Shown here piece after piece: positions 33,515 through 46,678 of a DNA stretch of 64,000 nucleotides. The DNA lies in contig CM054117.1 of NCBI GenBank assembly GCA_028673005.1, positions 49,011,370 to 49,075,369 on the forward strand, in the 5' to 3' direction. The notes under the pieces were generated by a model. It had not been told where the DNA came from. It was given only the letters and a program-made list of their open reading frames with translations, and searched no databases. Origin of the DNA: Tanypteryx hageni (Eukaryota > Arthropoda > Insecta > Odonata > Petaluridae). Both the position numbers and the translations under genes were made by a program. The stretch's first letter is position 1, and each line of letters opens with the position of its first letter.

Positions 33515-34050
33515 CGAGATACCATGAAAGACGTTTAAAAGAGAGTATCGTTAAATTAAGACAGGCAAGGATGGGGAGGAAGACTTACGATTCCCCGTAA
33601 GCGCGCGATGTGATTAAAACGTTTAGCGACTAAACACTCCGCAACTCAGTACCTCTGAAAAGCTCTGACTTTTATTGCGTCGAATAATTTTCAGAGCCGT
33701 ATTTCAAGGCGGGCGCGGAAACGGAAAAGAGTACGCCTTTAATCCTTAACAACTCTTCAGCACGAGCGGTTCGTAGTATATGAAAAAAACCTCCGAACTC
33801 ATCGCCCTCGATAATAACACTCAACCTTGGGGCGATATTTTGTATTTCGGCACAAATTCATTCGGAGAGAGATAGAAAGATGGGGGAAGAAGATTTTTAA
33901 AAGGACGAAGGGAGGCGGGATAGGCCGAACATCAAAAGAAAAAATATCTCCTCGTCGATGTAATTAACTGTTATCGGGAAATTCCGGAACCTCCCCGACT
34001 TTATTCTTAATTCGATCCCTCAGCCTCTCTGTCACTCCTAAAGTATTTTT
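33515..34050. other. Unrecognised stretch
   Basis: Mixed composition with CpG. No gene or shared repeat recognised. Confidence 0.4.
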
Positions 34051-34054
34051 TATC

Positions 34055-34960
34055 CACTCTTTCTCTCTCTCTCTCTCTCTTCCTCTTTTCATTCTCTTGC
34101 TTTCCTCATCTCTCACATACCTCCGCAGCCGTTTCGCCCCTCTCTCCCTCCTCCAACTCCACCTCTTCCTCCCGCTTCCATCGCTGCTCCTTAGGAGAAG
34201 CACCCTCGCCAGTCCCTCCCCTCTCTATCTCCTTCCCCTCCTCGCACGCTCAATTTCCTTCTCCTTCCATCGCCTCCTCTTTCTCTCCCTCTCTCTCTCT
34301 CTTTATCATTACGCCCGGTTTTATTTTCTCATGTGCCTGGCTATCTTCCCCTCTCCCTCTCAACCTTCTCTCACTTCCCTCTTACCTCCGACCCAACCCA
34401 CCCACACACGCTCGCTCACTCACTCACCATTCTCCCCCACGATCTACCTCCATTTCATTTACCATTCTTTTTGTTTTTTATTTTCGCTTCCCCTTTTCCT
34501 ATCCCTCCCTCCCATTTTTTCCTCCTCGCCTCCACAACCGCCTCCTACTTAACCCAACATTCCCAACTCGAGAGAGAGAGAGAAAATAAAAAATAAAACT
34601 CCCTTTTTTTCCTCACACCCCCAACCTACTCTCCCACCTCCCTTCTCCTCCTTTCCTCACTGCTCCCTTTTATGCTTTTATCCTCTCTACTTCTCTATCT
34701 CCTCCCACCCCTCTTTCTACAATTTTTTCCTCCACTCCGGCATCAACAATTTCCTTTGCCAGCTTCATTCTTCCACTCTTTCTATCTCTCTTAAGCCGTA
34801 GAATTCCTCTTTCCCTCTCTCTATCTCTCTCGTTTCGTCTTGCGTAGTGCCGTCTCTCATTCCACCTCATCCTCTTATACCACTATCTGCCCCCTCCCCT
34901 CCTTCCCTCCCTACCTTTCTCCCCACCTACTCTCTTATTTTCTCATCAAACCCCCATGAG
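34055..34960 (+). repeat. Long polypyrimidine tract
   Basis: About 900 bp in which the plus strand is overwhelmingly C and T: (CT)n, TCCTCC and CCCACC mixtures. The 151-codon, 87-codon and minus-strand frames are biased Ser/Leu/Pro or Arg/Glu strings, not genes. Mirror-like stretches could adopt triplex DNA. Confidence 0.85.
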
Positions 34961-34964
34961 AATC

Positions 34965-35980
34965 CAAGGTGAAGGTCACGTGAGCACGAAAGGAGGAAAC
35001 AAGATAACTTTTTGAAGTCGTCTATAGATTCGTTGCCGGAGTTTTTTTTTCCTCCTCTTCCTCCTCTACCGGAGACGGGCGTGCACGGAGCACAAAAATT
35101 CTTTTCTCTCTCTCTCTCTCTCTTAGGAATCTCATCCGAGCGGTAATTTTAGACATTTTTCTCCGACTCGGGAATTTATTTTCGTGCTCGATCCGAACGG
35201 CAAATTGATAGATTCTTTGTCAATAACAGACTCGGATTGAAGATGTTTTTATTGGGATTTCTGACAAAGACTAGAGGATGAAATTTTTCCATAAACCGCG
35301 GTTAAGGTGTATTCTCCCTCTCTTCTAAAATCTGAAAAATATTATCGTTTTACCTTTGTGGCGAAATGTTATAATTAGAAAACCGATAGTGCTAGTTCAT
35401 TACATTTTCAAACTTAAAAGTTTGAAATTTTAAATTGAATTCAAAACAAATCTTGGATTTAAAAATTTGGCGAACGTGAGATCGACAAATAGGTTTCTTT
35501 ATCAAGAAGGAAATAGGCACAATTGGCAACTGTGTCTCAAGATAAGAAAATATAAGATATCGTGTATTAATACATTTAAAATCTAAATTTAGATCGCTTA
35601 AAAATATAAGATGAAAATTAAATAAAAAATATTGCCGACGAGGGTAAAGAAAATTACTAATGACCAATCAAAAAAATCAAATTAATTTCAAAACAGAAGG
35701 GATGACGTCACAAATGTGTATTTTCTGGTTAAATCTTAGGTTTGGCGCTAAAATGACTCATCTTTCTATTCATAATATTATTATGCTTACTAGCCCAATT
35801 GCCTGTCAAATATGACCGGTTCAAATGAATGAAAAACGGAATTAAAATTTTTAACTTTAAATAAATTGTTTTAACTACCACTATTTATATCGATTTTGTT
35901 TCTCACAGCAGTCGGTTGTCAAAATGGCGATATTTCCCCTAAATAGGTAACTTCGACTTTCATATACGAGCGATTTCGAG
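34965..35980. other. Unrecognised stretch
   Basis: CT run at 35102-35125; otherwise AT-rich. GATGACGTCAC at about 35701-35711 is an isolated CRE-like site. No gene recognised. Confidence 0.4.
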
Positions 35981-35984
35981 CTTT

Positions 35985-36310
35985 AGGTGGAAAAAGATGA
36001 AGAGAATAAGTGACTTTATTAATGTTTCTTTAAAATAGTTCAAATCGGATGATCGTAGGTCAAGTTTTTCCAATTATAATTCCCAAAAGAAGAAAAGCCT
36101 GCACGACAAAAACTCGATTTTTCCGTGTTACGAAGAATGGCAATAATCCTCTGGAGTCTAACTCTGGACCTTTTTCGTGAATTTTCTTTCGGAAAAGCAT
36201 TTTTATATTTGAATAGATTATTTATGCCAAATTTCAATTTTCTATCTACATCTTCAATCGAGTTATTCGCGCTTTAATAGCTTGACGCTCAGACCAACGG
36301 GCGTACAACA
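35985..36310 (+). repeat. Dispersed repeat family G, copy 2
   Basis: Shares with 36830-37090 the phrases AGAAGAARAGCCTGCACG, TTTACGTGTTA-like text, CTGGAGTC and the surrounding order. It carries a degraded B-box-like GAGTCTAACTC. Confidence 0.6.
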
Positions 36311-36314
36311 TAGC

Positions 36315-36825
36315 CTTTTATTATTATTTTTTGATTCTTTGATTCTTTTAAACTTATCTTTCTCTCCCTATTACCAAAACCATCCTCAAGTCCTCCATTC
36401 TTCTACTTAACTCCTGTAACCTATCACCCAATCCTCCACTCCATAAATATTTTACATGCTCAGTTTGTTTAATAAAATGTCCACCATGTTCCTCAGATTT
36501 TCATACCGTTTCTATTTCGATAATATTGAATTTATCTCATTATTATGATTTATAATCTTTTTAATTGTATTTCTGATTTTAGGTATTCCGTCTCGTAAAT
36601 AACGCAACGAATGTAGTTCACATTCATTGCTATGTAAATCATTTCCCTCTCCTTCCGTCTTTCTCCCCTTCTCGTAAAAAAAGCCTTCAAAGCACGCTTA
36701 AGCCTATATGGATTGAAGTAACAATAGGATTTCGAGGTTTAACTATGTAATTGGTAGGAAAGGCAACATCCCGTTAAATGCCAAGATTTTTCCAAAATAT
36801 ACCATTCAAAGGATTAACAGGAGCG
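36315..36825. other. Unrecognised stretch with pyrimidine runs
   Basis: Pyrimidine-biased at 36355-36450 and 36645-36690. No gene recognised. Confidence 0.4.
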
Positions 36826-36829
36826 ATTT

Positions 36830-37090
36830 CGAGCTGAAGGCGAAAAAAAGACGAATAGATTAAGAAAGTTGCTAATTTTTTCTTTAGAATGGTCTAGATC
36901 TGAAGATCTTAGGTCAAATTTTTATAATTTTAATTTCTAAAAGAAGAAGAGCCTGCACGTCGAAAAGACCATTTTACGTGTTAGCTTATGAGAAATAGAA
37001 ATAATTCCTTGGAGTCGAACCCGGGTCGCCTCTCCAAATATTTTTTCGTCAATCACTTTTTATATGTGAATCAAGCAATCCTGAAATATT
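36830..37090 (+). repeat. Dispersed repeat family G, copy 3
   Basis: Partner of 35985-36310, with the better preserved TTGGAGTCGAACCCGGG (37010-37026), which is a B box on the minus strand. Confidence 0.65.
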
Positions 37091-37094
37091 TCGA

Positions 37095-37780
37095 GCCATT
37101 ATCCGTTACCGATTTTGAGATATAAATGATTTAATTAAAATGACCACCAACCAACTACACGCTATTATTGTAAGTGCGATTAATATTTGCAGTAGCCTTG
37201 CTGATTTTCATTTAGACGTAATTTAACATTGTTTCCTAATTTACTCGTGAACAATACCAAAATTAATGTTTTATTTACATATTTTTAATTTGAATAATAA
37301 CTACTATAAAATTGCCGATTTAATAGTTTCCATTAATATTAATGGTTTCTCCGACTCACTAATTCGTTCTTCGTAAGGTGAAACCCGGAGAAACATCCGC
37401 ATCACATAAATACTCGATAATGACATATAATACCAATACAAAAACAATGACGGACCTTATTAGGCGAAAGAATGAATGGAAAATTACCGGAAATCGTAGG
37501 AAAACCGGATGATGACAAATGCGGGAAAAAAACCCAACGCAAAAAAATAAACAGTCACAAATCCTAGTTTGAGTAGCAGTCCTTGGCATTTCATTTTAAA
37601 AGTGATATCTTCACACATGGTGTTTCGTATTCTAAAATCCTTTCGCGTATGGATACTAAGCGATCCACAAATGAAAGTTGATGTCTTGTCTAAAAACTCC
37701 TTTCCACGCTTTCTCCCCTCTCTGCTCGCTCTCAAAAAAAGACACATTCCACGGTACATTACTGAGATGACACCATCCTC
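37095..37780. other. Unrecognised stretch
   Basis: AT-rich, no shared repeat or gene recognised. Confidence 0.4.
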
Positions 37781-37784
37781 GCTC

Positions 37785-38170
37785 ACCTGCTTTCTCTCTC
37801 TCTCTCTATCCTTCCGTCTCTCGACATTTCTTTCGGCGCTTCGCCTCTTCTTCCATTCTCTCTCTCTCATTCCCGTGTTGACCATCCATTCAATAAGCTA
37901 TTATCCTCTCTCCCTTCGCTCCCTCATTTTTGCACTCCTTTTCTCGGCATTCTCGTCCAGTCATTACTCCTTTTCGTGGCCTTCTCTACTCTCTCCTCCC
38001 TTTGCATCTGCTCCGCCCTCTCTCTCTCCTCCTCCACCTACCAACTCCCTTTTCAACCTCTCTCCTCCTGCCTATCCTTTTTATAACCTCTCTCTTCTCT
38101 CTCTATACATATTTCCTCTCCCTCCTCTTCCGCCCTTCCTTACTCCGTTCATTTTCTCCCCTCCTCTCAA
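37785..38170 (+). repeat. Polypyrimidine tract
   Basis: CT-rich block giving the longest open frame of the window (221 codons, 37569-38234), a Ser/Leu/Pro string without domains. Rejected as a gene. Confidence 0.8.
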
Positions 38171-38174
38171 TACG

Positions 38175-40495
38175 ATGGAATCTCATTATGGCGGACTGTG
38201 CATTTCTTTACGCTGTACTGAAACTACGTTATGATAGAGGTCCTAACTACAGTGTGTCCCAAAAGTTCCTTTATCCCCAGGAGTTAAGAAAGAGTGGCAA
38301 AAATATTGTCATATTTTTCATATTTATTATTATTATCGTTATATTTAGTGCTATATTTATTGTTATATTTTTATAGTAATTGTCTTATTAGTTGTACTTA
38401 TAGTTATATTAATTTTTTAATCAGCGATTACAACCATCTTTAATAACCAAGAACATCAGCAATTGTCTCCCGTAAGTCTCCTCACAAAGGCATGAGACAA
38501 CACAGCAACTGGAAGATGCTGTTAGTAGCGCCTTCCGGAAAGTCACTAAACTCACGATTTAACAATGTTTGCCGATACCAAATCAGTACAGCAAAGTCAG
38601 GAATATAGCCTGTATGAATGAGCGAAATCAATGCAAAATCCTTTTGCTAAAAATTTGATTATCCACTTCGAAATCCATAAATATATTTGTATTGATTCCT
38701 ACGAATATTCCAAGATAAAATTTCTATTTCTTACTTGACATATTAAACTACATAAATAGGTACGAAAAGAGCGTATAAAATGATAGCGACAGAAATCGAG
38801 GATGTGAAAATGCCTATAAGCGAGCTAGCTGTTACCGTAATACGGCGATGTATCAAATAATGAATCATTACTTTGGTGAACCAATATAAAAATCTGTACA
38901 ATCTCGCCAAAACCAGTACAGCGCTGAATAAATCAGTACGGTTGGTCACTTGACTCATGCTGCGAAAGATGAATCATCGGACTTGGAGCCGCATCATCCT
39001 TTGTGCTGAAAACAATGGCACTCATGTTTATAATCTTCGCGAGTAAAGACAATGGCATTTTAAAAGCCCGGCATGGAGTTTAAATTTACCTCGTTAAATG
39101 TCTTATCTCTCAACTCATCTTGGTTAATGTTCAATGCAAAAAATAATTATTTGGTCATTAAGAGCTTTGTAAAACTTAGTGTCGAGGCTGTGCTGACTTA
39201 CACGTAATAACGAAGACTTCTTAACAGCGAAAAATAGACGAACCTCGTTAAGTAGAACGACTACAATTCAAATTTTCCCAGTCTTCGCGCTCGTACTCAT
39301 ATTTTGAACGCAGTTCTAAAACTAGAAGTTAGAATAATAACTATACTCGTAGTTATACTACGCCATAATTTTTTTATGTCCTTTACGTGCGATATTCGAC
39401 GGGAATCGATGAAAAGTACTTAAAACTGAAGATGTACGTCGTTGCGAATTGCGTATGATCGAGTTTGCACTTCATCTTGCATTCCCCGACTCTTCTCAGA
39501 CATTTATACCCGGCCCAGAATCCACCTCCTGCCTCACGTCGCCTTTATCTGCTCTTGATGACATATCCATATCTCCAGCATCCGAGAGGCCTCTCGCTCG
39601 ACCCGAATTTATTCCGCATTCCTTTGAGAGCCTCTCTCTGACACGCACGCACGCACGCGCGCACACGCACACCCTTTCCACTTCCAATAAAAAAATTTCC
39701 TGCGTCCGCCTCCTGGATGCCTCCACGAAAATCGCCGAGATCTGAGCAACCTTCCGCTTCTTACCCATCGCTATCTCGCATTCTTTTCTTTGTAATTTCT
39801 TTTTATTTCTTCGCCTTGGCGTGAATGGGAGAATGCCTCCCTTAGCGGGGAGCCCGAATTTGTTTTTTTTTCCTTGGACGCTTCTTCCGATTCGCGTGTT
39901 GTGTAGCCATTATCTTTTCCTGGGTAGTTTTTTGATAAGAATTTGAAAAAAAACTTTGAGTAGATTTCCTTCATCGTAGGAAATAAGGTGTTTCTGAAAA
40001 TTCCTTCGTATGACCAAATATTTTTTCCCCGCAGACAAACCCAACAAGACAGCAGCCTATGGTGGGGATGGGATATATGAGCATAACCGGAAACTCTTCC
40101 TGAAAATTAGCAGCTCCGAATCCGTTGATGATATGCGTGAAATATTTGGGACTGTTGGCGATAGTAATAGTGTGGGTTAACCGCATGAAAACACGCAGAA
40201 ATGATTGCTATAACCGATGGATAATACTGGTCCCTCTTCCAGGATGCTATTATAGGTTTTCGTTTGAGCGTAGGCCATGCCCTTTCGGCGGTTTTGCGGC
40301 GAAATGACTTAAACGTAACTGGAGATACATCACAAGAGGAAAATATTTGCCCCAAAATATTGCGAGAAATACTCGAAAACGCTCAAATTATTCTCGTCGA
40401 ATATTTATTTCTGTGTCACATGACAAACCTAATCATAAGAGGCTAATTTAATCCTAACGTGGGGATGTGAAAATTTTTCTGCGTCTGAAAGCTTC
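38175..40495. other. Unrecognised stretch
   Basis: ACAGTGTGTCCCAAAAGTTC at 38249-38268 resembles a mariner end, but no partner was found. A CA/CG-rich run lies at 39640-39670. Opposing frames at 39449-39768 and 40107-40355 have no domains. Confidence 0.4.
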
Positions 40496-40499
40496 ACAG

Positions 40500-40782
40500 T
40501 ACGCTCTAAAGTCTTCAAATTCCGCCACGCGTACCACCCTTTGGCACGCGAGAAGAGTTAACATCGCATGCTAATGTACAAATAAAAGAAAGGGGCATAA
40601 ATATTTTTGAAACTGAACGAATTTAGCTCTTCTTTCAATTGTGCTCACATTTAGGATGTTTCGTGTTATGAAAAGCGCTTTTCGCGAACGTAATCGGTAA
40701 AGTATATAGCGCGCGCGCAGGGTCACTACTTTTCAAATTGATAGGAAGTAGAACCCGCCAGGAAAAAGTTGCCGATCTCTGC
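40500..40782 (-). mobile_element. hAT-like fragment
   Basis: TTTGGCACGCGAGAAGAG (about 40541) matches the subterminal block of element A. The right edge, read on the minus strand, is CAGAGATCGGCAACTTTTT, a hAT-type end. The left end and target duplication were not found. Confidence 0.45.
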
Positions 40783-40789
40783 TACAAAC

Positions 40790-42093
40790 GAACTATGAAA
40801 TAATTTTGCAAAGAATTATCGCTCCAATAACAAAAATCTTCCATTAGTCCATGTTTCGATATCACAGTATAGTCATAATATGCCTAATGCTGCATTATAG
40901 TGTTACATAATTGCGCTTGGTATGAAATGAACATGAAGATAAACTTCATCACAGCTAAATTTATCACTTGAATCAATATTTTACCGGTTTGTACCATAAA
41001 ATAATACCGGAGAAGTTAATCTAAAGAGGGACATCTGCATAAGGTGTACCTCAATAGAACGAGTATGGTATCTCTCTATAAATATATTGAAGTCGTAGTC
41101 GGTCGGTAGCCTAATCAAGTAACGAGAACTGCTTATAACTAAAAAAATTTCATTCTTTTTCGATCAAACTCTCGTGAATTACTTGGCCTTATCCCTTTTA
41201 AATTTTATGCCGCTCACCGTCTACATTGAAGTAATGGGCTCGATGTTCCGGGCGTTTATCTTCTTCATTTGATTAACGCGGGAGTGAGTGTAGCATATCA
41301 GTAACTTGCATATTAATATTACTTATAATCGTCGTTGGAGCTCGGAGCTTAAAACAAAGAACGCCTCAAAGAAGGAAATTTCATTTTCCTTCCGTCGATT
41401 TTCGAATACGAATCGAATCGACCCACAAATCAGTTTTCGATGCGAAAATTTGACGTGTTTTTACGTGAAAATCTCTCATCGTCAATGTGGTTTGGAATGT
41501 TGCCGATTTCGTGCAATTGCGTATGATTTACTGCGATCATAATTTCGCATAGCATCTGACCACATATACACGAACTTTCGAGGCTATTTTGAAGTTTGAA
41601 CAATACATAGGTAAGGATAAACAATAAGACGATAACGAAAATAAATAAATAAATATGCCCTTATTATCAGAATATAATAAAACCTTTATTCTCTTGGTCG
41701 CTTGGTAATTCTGTCCGTAACGCTCAATATCTCAGCCGTGTCTTCAGCCAGTTCGACCAAATTTGGTAGGATTTCTATACTATAATTTTATAATGAAATG
41801 GTCTAATTTGTTTTTTTATATTGTTTGGTTACAAAGCCCGTTTTAAACTGGCTAATTTATCTAGTTCATTAACATTGTGTTAATGAGTACTCCCAAGTCA
41901 GATAGTCGGTCGGAAAACTCTTAATTGGCGGAGAAATAAATGTAATATGAAACGCGTCGTCTACTAAGAGAACCCTCAAAATTAGAGCTAGATATAATTT
42001 TTCTGCATTAAATATATGCCGAAAAGAATAGGCTCAGGGGTGGAAAAGGGGAGTGGACGAATTCGCCTCGCGTAGCGCGTAGGGGCGAAACCT

Positions 42094-42096
<3 letters not shown>
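40790..42096. other. Unrecognised stretch
   Basis: No gene or shared repeat recognised. CGCGTAGCGCG (42069 region) forms a small hairpin next to the TA tract. Confidence 0.4.

Positions 42097-42163
<67 letters not shown>
42097..42163. repeat. (TA)n microsatellite
   Basis: Uninterrupted TA tract. Confidence 0.97.
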
Positions 42164-42167
<4 letters not shown>

Positions 42168-42169
42168 CG

Positions 42170-42968
42170 AAAGAATACGCCGCCAAAATGTCCATGACAC
42201 TACATTATATAAGGGATAACTATACACAAAGTCAGACCTGTTTGAGCTCAGACTTCAATCTAACGAGCACTTGATTTGATCCGCGTGACCTGTGCCAAGA
42301 TAATGGTGTGTCTACAGAACACTTTTAAAAATACCGCGATGAGAAATTCATGCTACTGATAACTTCGAATACTACACTCTAACGAAGAAACATTTACGCT
42401 TTCCTCTTCGAGAAGGTTTATACATAAATGCTATGTTAAGTACGGGGTTTTTCTGACAAATAATTTCTTAAATAAAGACGTTCTGAGGTTAGTGTTTGTG
42501 TTTCGAATCTTAAGTTTGAAAAAATAACGTCACGAAACCCGCGGAATGACATCATACATTCGGAATGGCAGGTACCATGAAATTTAACATGGCGCCCACC
42601 TACGTGTTTTAGCGAGATGTATCTTTCATTTTTGAGAGGGAATAATTGCATAGTAATTTTCTCCGTTCCTTATGTTGGCTTTCACTAAGATACAGAGTGA
42701 ATTGTTGTCTTGCTTTGAATACATACTATACATACTATAGAGGGACTATCTAGAGATTTCCAAATTACCATCTTATTACGAACACATGTTAAATGTCATT
42801 TATCCTCCAGATGAAAGATAACAATCATTTTTTATCATTTTTCCCCTCCCAAAATAGTGTTCCGTATTATGAAATCAAAGTCTGGATATGTGATATTCAT
42901 TTTACAATATAAACATTGGTGTACACAAATTTCTCTCGTGGTTATTTGTTTATTAATTCTTAAAATGA
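42170..42968. other. Unrecognised stretch
   Basis: AT-rich, with ATGACATCAT and AACGTCACG near 42525-42555. No gene recognised. Confidence 0.4.
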
Positions 42969-42971
42969 ACA

Positions 42972-43468
42972 ATGCACGCTCAAACTCACATCGGTGCGCG
43001 GGCCGCATGGAGGCCTTCCACCGAACCCGCGGGCCACATTAAGGAAGCGTGCCATGTCCGCGGGCAGCAAATTTTCCCAGTCCTCACACCGTTTCATGTT
43101 CTTTGGGCATTTATTCTCCCCTTCCCCAAGGAAGAAATCGCCCCAACCCAATGATGAGGCCTTAAACCCAATCATTACAAAAATGATAGTTTTGGCGTCG
43201 AGAATAAGGTTCTTTTGACACGCAAAACACACAAGGGCAGCATGAAGAACATGCTTAGTACCCCACCTGTGCAGAATTTTCATAAATATGAATGAGCAAT
43301 AAACCGCGTATATTTTTAAAAGGCTGATTTAACGTAATTCTTAAACTTTCTAGATTTACATGAAATATTTTATAAGAAATACATTTGAGTTTTGGCCGTC
43401 TAGTGTAAACTACCTTACTTCGCGGGCCGCAGAAATGTATCACGGGGGCCGCGAGTTTGAGACCCCTG
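42972..43468. mobile_element. hAT-like non-autonomous element
   Basis: Right end, minus strand: CAGGGGTCTCAAACTCGCGG then GGCCC-rich text. Left end: GCTCAAACTCAC followed by GCGCGGGCCGCATGG, a degraded partner. GCGGGCCGCA-type subterminal sequence is typical of these hAT elements. The target duplication was not resolved. The overlapping frames inside are not transposase. Confidence 0.55.
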
Positions 43469-43474
43469 ATATAG

Positions 43475-45505
43475 ACCTTTTTCTCGCGTCCTTTACGTGT
43501 CACATATCTGTCCCGTACTTTAATATAAACTTTCTTTACGTGTCCCGTACTGTCAAAACTGAAATCTGGCCACCCTAAGTATGAGTAAGGCTGTATGACT
43601 GTACCATACAATTCAGATCCCAAAAAGTCAATTTCATATAGTCTATTGTTATTACCTTCCAAATAAAGCAACGCTTCCGGCTGTCGGCTTAGTTGTATAC
43701 CTACGAATTTTTGTTTTGACACTTCTACACATAATGATCATAGCAAACAGAGAACCAATGGAATGACATTGAAAATGATACCGAAAAAAGCCAAACATAC
43801 ATAGGTACAGTTTCCTTATAAATTTAAATGATATTTATCATTAAAATTCATATTGTTCCTATAATTGAATAAAGAGAGCTTGAAAATAAAGTTAGTCTGC
43901 GTATATTAATCTGAAAATATTATTTTGCTCTCTGACTATTTATAATTCCTTTTCTTCAAGCATATTCGAAGCACAGTACAGTCAATAATTACGATGAAAT
44001 CATATCGAATTGCTAGATAAATAGAATAAATTTGGAAATTCATCCCGCGATCAGAATATGGTGCGCTTGTTTACGCAACTACGCAGGCTTTAAACCAGCG
44101 TTTTACTACAGGATTTAGAGACTCGAGACATTGCCTAGAAATTCAAGCAGTGTAAAACTTGTTGATAATGTAGCTATTACACTGCAGTACGTCTAAACCA
44201 GAGTCATTTGTTTGATGTCGCTCGAAAGCTACAAAATTACTATTTAATTTATATTGCCTCACTTAAGCGACACCAGTACTGCTTCGTTTTTCGCACGGCC
44301 ATAATAATATATTCAAGCCCAAAGAAATATAAAATGCTGATGAAGATCGTCAATTCGCCACAGATCTGTGGCCGATCCGCCACATGTGGCGAATGTAGAC
44401 CGTGTTGGACAACGCGGCTTTCAAACCCATACCACCAATTCCAACAACGCTTTATAAAATCATCTTTAATTTAAGAGAAATTTTCAGTCATTTCGTACCT
44501 TAGATTACATTGTCGACGGTTCCGCATCTTTTCCTCCGCCATCCTCGGAATATGGCGGAACAATCGCCGGAGACGATCATCGAAAGCAATTCTTCGTGGA
44601 ATCTCTTCGTTTATAGCATCGGAAAGCCACATTGCGGGCAATTTTGTCCCTGAATGACCCTGAAAAAATAAATAAACCCTCACTCTTCAATCTCCTTCTT
44701 TGTCTCGGAGGGGGGTAAAAAGAACCGTAAATCCTTGCGAGTATTATTTTTAATACCGTCACGAAACAAAGTCGGCAACGGACTTACGCGTCAATACGTC
44801 ATCTAATTGACGGCGGGGCGGTTTTTTACGATGGCGAACTCCACCAAACACGCCTATTAACGGATATAAAGCTTCAAGATTCGGGTGTTGAGCAACGCTC
44901 GAAAATTTCCACCCGGGCCCATAAGGCGGGAGCAGGTAAAAACATTTCCTTTTTTTTATTTTTCCCCCTCCTTTTACAGTCCCTCCCTCCTCCGCACGAA
45001 AAATTAAAAAAAAAGTTTCCTCCCACATAGGTATCCGCGCGCTATCTCTCGCCCCCCCCCCCTTTTCCGCTGTTTTACCCCCATTCTCATCTCCCTCCAA
45101 TATGGTGTTTTGAGGCATAATTCCAGACTCTTACTCAGACAGAGGTCCTGATTATTTAATGGAACGTCCGTACGTGATCCCATCTACGTGCTTTCGAGAA
45201 TAGCCAGGTGAGGATCAAGTGAAGAGGAGGGATGGAGGGGGAGGCGCAAACGAGAAAAGAAGAAGAGAGTTTCGAAGACGTCGAAGAAGAAGTGAGAGGA
45301 GAAGAAAGAAGGGAGAGAAATGTTTTATAGATTTGAAAGCACGGCGGGGATATCGGACTCGAAATTTTACGGTTATTTACAGTAAAACCCCAAATGTTTG
45401 TATCGGTTGGAACTGGGATGATCACGTATTATAGGGAAAATCAATTAAGTTTAGCGCAATTTAAAATAACGAAAATAACATCTAGGAAACTGTCAACACC
45501 TGAGG
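43475..45505. other. Unrecognised stretch with palindromes and purine runs
   Basis: TGGCCACCCTAAGTATGAG near 43565 resembles another transposon end. A double palindrome lies at 44353-44394. A C run lies at about 45050-45062 and a polypurine run at 45219-45320. The frames at 44759-45118 and 43255-43722 show no domain. Confidence 0.4.
44353..44394. repeat. Double palindrome
   Basis: GCCACAGATCTGTGGC (44357-44372) and CGCCACATGTGGCG (44378-44391) are both perfect palindromes. The outer ATTCGCCACA and TGTGGCGAAT also pair, so two alternative folds exist. Confidence 0.85.
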
Positions 45506-45509
45506 TATT

Positions 45510-45660
45510 AAAAATAAGCGCTTAAAAATAAAATTTGAACTAAATAAAAAATAAGTACTTATCTCAGATATCTCCAATATCTATAAAAAGGCACTGAAAA
45601 ACCATTTGTGCATTTCGCCTAACAGGCAACCATCATCAGTGGCATTCCTTGGTAAGAGAT
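45510..45660 (-). repeat. Repeat M, copy 1, with hammerhead-like motif
   Basis: AGTACTTATCTCAGATATCTCCAATA recurs as AGTGCTTATCTTAGCTATCTCCAATA at 49980. On the minus strand, ACTGATGATGG, GCCT-GTT-AGGC and GAAATGC (45611-45640) follow the hammerhead order, with five unpaired bases before the stem. A relative lies inverted at about 49510-49535. Confidence 0.5.
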
Positions 45661-46678
45661 TCTAAAAAATACCCGAGTGCAGGGATGGCAAACCAATGGT
45701 GCCCGGCCCACTTTTAGCACGCGAGACGATTTTGGTTGACACGCAACAGAAAAAAATTGTTAATTAACTGTTTACATAATATATTTCCATTTCTGACACA
45801 AGATAAAAGACTTTTATAGCGAGATTGCAATTATGTTCAGAGGCGGATTTAGGCTTACAGAGGCCCGAGGCGCAAAGATTAATTTTAGGTCCTCTCCAGA
45901 AAACGACTCATTGATTTAGGTTACGAAAATATAAATCTGACAAAAATAAACCTTCTTAACAACCAGTAAATAAAATGCATTATAATTTCAAAACTACAAC
46001 AATTATTCCATTAAAGTAAAAAGAAAATACATTGATCCACAAAAAACTAAAAAATCAGTTATAAAAAATGCAGAATAGTTACCATGGAAAGATATATAGC
46101 AAAATATTTTATATAACAAAATGTAGGAACATAAGTGGCAGATTTATACGTAGGTATTAGAAGTGTGCATCTTAATCTACGGATTAAAGTGTAATAACAA
46201 GAATACGCGTTAAATATATACAAAGCCGATAGTGATTCTGATTCTTTTGTAAATGAAAATAAGTTATTATTATGTGGTATATTTGTATCAATGCAAGTGG
46301 CTAGCAAAAGCATTTCCCAAAATAAAAATATTTTAAACTGTATTTTCTACAAATGCTTACATAATGGCACTGCTAAATGACCATTTCCTATTTTATACAA
46401 ATAAAAAATTATTAAATAACTAAAACATTATAATCGATCTACATTATCTATTTAAATGTGAAATAAACATTTCTGGAGTTTCCTAGCAAAAAAATAAGAA
46501 AAACAATAATAATATTTTTTTAATTTGCAAATTTTTTGTGACCGCATTATAATTATTATACTTTTTTTAAATTTTCGATTTTTCTAGTTGGTTATGAACA
46601 TAGTCCTATCGACATGAAAAATTTCGAATCTCCAGCTCTTCTAAAAGTATATACCTAAACATTTTTATCCTCCTATAT

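Noticed and set aside
34097..34552. 151-codon open frame and neighbours
   Set aside because: Product of the long CT-rich tract.
37569..38234. 221-codon open frame, the longest in the window
   Set aside because: It lies mostly in polypyrimidine DNA and gives a Ser/Leu/Pro string without domain or exon signals.
38249..38268. Mariner-like end
   Set aside because: The sequence resembles a mariner terminus, but no inverted partner or TA-flanked element could be found.
43255..43722. 155-codon minus-strand frame
   Set aside because: It overlaps the end of a hAT-like element and other transposon-end sequence; no domain is seen.
44759..45118. 119-codon minus-strand frame
   Set aside because: Biased composition with a C run; no recognised domain.
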